The notes beneath the pieces were generated by a model. It made no database searches, was not told the origin of the DNA, and saw only the letters and a list, made by a program, of their open reading frames with translations. The position numbers and the translations under genes are program-made. This document shows positions 6,432-6,791 of a stretch of DNA of 6,791 nucleotides, one piece after another (the stretch's first letter is position 1; each line of letters starts with the position of its first letter). The DNA is from an uncultured Clostridia bacterium (GTDB lineage: Bacteria > Bacillota > Clostridia > Oscillospirales > Acutalibacteraceae): positions 1-6,791 of the forward strand of contig CANQIG010000106.1 in NCBI GenBank assembly GCA_947623765.1, written 5' to 3'.

Positions 6432-6534
6432 GGAAGGGAATTCACATGAAACGGCACGTATTTGACGCGCATTTAGGGGTATTTGGGCGATAAGGTTTTG
6501 GCGGAGATTTGATTTTGCGCCGGGAGGAAGAGAT
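6432..6534 (+). repeat. Repeat unit 4, serving as upstream region of MATE gene 2
   Basis: This unit keeps the 15-codon frame (ATG 6446 to TAA 6493) and then supplies the ribosome site and start of the second MATE gene instead of continuing into another unit. TTTGACGCG (6461-6469) could include a -35 box, but the nearest -10-like sequence (GATAAG, 6489-6494) is about 21 bp away, so no convincing promoter is seen. Confidence 0.8.
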
Positions 6535-6537
6535 TTG
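6522..6537 (+). promoter_or_regulatory. Ribosome binding site favouring a TTG start for MATE gene 2
   Basis: GGGAGG (6522-6527) is followed by a 7-nt spacer and TTG (6535-6537). The later ATG at 6559 has only AAGGGAAAAGA upstream. Starting at TTG also gives an N-terminus (MAREKIKNMT) matching that of MATE gene 1 (MRRTDRIQNMT), which supports the TTG. Confidence 0.6.
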
Positions 6538-6791
6538 GCAAGGGAAAAGATCAAAAACATGACGGTGGGTCCGCCCGCGCGGCTCATCCTCGCGTTCGCG
6601 GTGCCGCTGATGCTCGGGAACGTGTTCCAGCAGCTTTACACCGTGGTGGACACCGCGATCGTCGGGCAGGCGCTCGGCGTTTCGGCGCTCGCGGCGCTCG
6701 GCGCGGCGGACTGGTTCAACTGGCTCGTGCTGGGCATGGTGACGGGCCTCGCGCAGGGCTTTTCGATCTATATGTCGCAGCGGTTCGGCGC
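6535..6791 (+). CDS. Second MATE-family efflux transporter, 3' end outside window
   Basis: About 85 residues of the N-terminus are visible. The hallmark first helix GNVFQQLYTVVDTAIVGQAL follows MTVGPPARLILAFAVPLML. Aligned from the internal methionine, roughly 42 of 77 residues match MATE gene 1, so the two are tandem paralogs with probably related but not identical substrates. The start could be TTG 6535 or ATG 6559; TTG is preferred for its ribosome site and for the matching N-terminus. No terminator separates it clearly from MATE gene 1, so it may be reached by read-through across the repeat array, or by a promoter I cannot see. The C-terminal four-fifths lies outside, so intactness is unknown. 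Confidence 0.92.
   Translation, partial: MAREKIKNMTVGPPARLILAFAVPLMLGNVFQQLYTVVDTAIVGQALGVSALAALGAADWFNWLVLGMVTGLAQGFSIYMSQRFG

Larger units (their letters stand above)
5903..6534. repeat. Tandem repeat array between two MATE genes (four units)
   Basis: Four head-to-tail units, each beginning GGAAGGGAA, start at 5903, 6086, 6259 and 6432 (lengths 183, 173, 173 and a terminal unit of about 103 that runs into the next gene). Units 2 and 3 form a perfect match: 6068-6248 equals 6241-6421, 181 bp at an offset of 173. Units 1 and 4 are older and share a stretch (GAGATTNGNTTTTGCGCC) that units 2 and 3 lack. The array is visibly richer in A+T than the flanking genes. There are no spacers, no transposase and no terminal inverted repeats, so it is neither a CRISPR array nor an insertion sequence. 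Confidence 0.95.

Noticed and set aside
6462..6494. Promoter for MATE gene 2 in repeat unit 4 (TTGACG with GATAAG).
   Set aside because: Spacer of about 21 bp is too long and the -10 match is poor; left unannotated.
5903..6534. CRISPR array.
   Set aside because: Units of 173-183 bp follow each other without unique spacers and there are no short repeats of 25-40 bp or cas genes.
5903..6534. Insertion sequence or MITE.
   Set aside because: No transposase and no terminal inverted repeats or target duplications were found at the unit edges; units are direct repeats.

Overview
The window looks like chromosomal DNA of a GC-rich Gram-positive anaerobe, most likely a gut clostridium (Oscillospiraceae/Ruminococcaceae type). 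This rests on several things: genes that are roughly two-thirds G+C by eye, strong AGGAGG-type ribosome sites, two near-consensus sigma-A promoters (TTGACR, 17 bp, TAYACT), and an LLH-type holin next to a small protein of the kind seen in clostridial prophages. The family-level placement is inference; no rRNA or marker gene is present.

Layout. (1) 1-1485: the 3' five-sixths of an adenine deaminase gene (ade, purine salvage), closed by a Rho-independent terminator. (2) 1486-2056: 571 bp without a credible gene, holding two diverged copies of a roughly 147-bp direct repeat, a 15-bp-arm hairpin between them, a strong promoter (1941-1969) and a GC-rich leader with a terminator-like hairpin. (3) 2057-4390: four co-directional genes ending at a terminator (4405-4446). 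They encode an unrecognised 170-aa protein, an LLH-family holin, a 139-aa membrane-anchored protein of prophage type, and an N-acetylmuramoyl-L-alanine amidase with SPOR-like and SH3b wall-binding domains. No capsid, tail or integrase gene is visible, so this is a compact lysis cassette with its own promoter and terminator. (4) 4471-5915: promoter and complete gene of a MATE-family efflux transporter. (5) 5903-6534: a tandem array of four related repeat units of about 173-183 bp. Units 2 and 3 are practically identical and unit 4 runs into the next gene. (6) 6535-6791: the start of a second MATE transporter, paralogous to the first (about 55% identical over the visible part).

The most interesting features are the repeat array and the free-standing lysis cassette. 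Each full repeat unit reads like a collapsed MATE gene: a start region resembling MATE gene 2, joined to a tail resembling the end of MATE gene 1, followed by a spacer. This suggests an old tandem MATE array whose inner copies shrank to remnants and were then re-amplified. A dispersed intergenic repeat family is the main alternative. The lysis cassette could be a prophage remnant or a domesticated release module.
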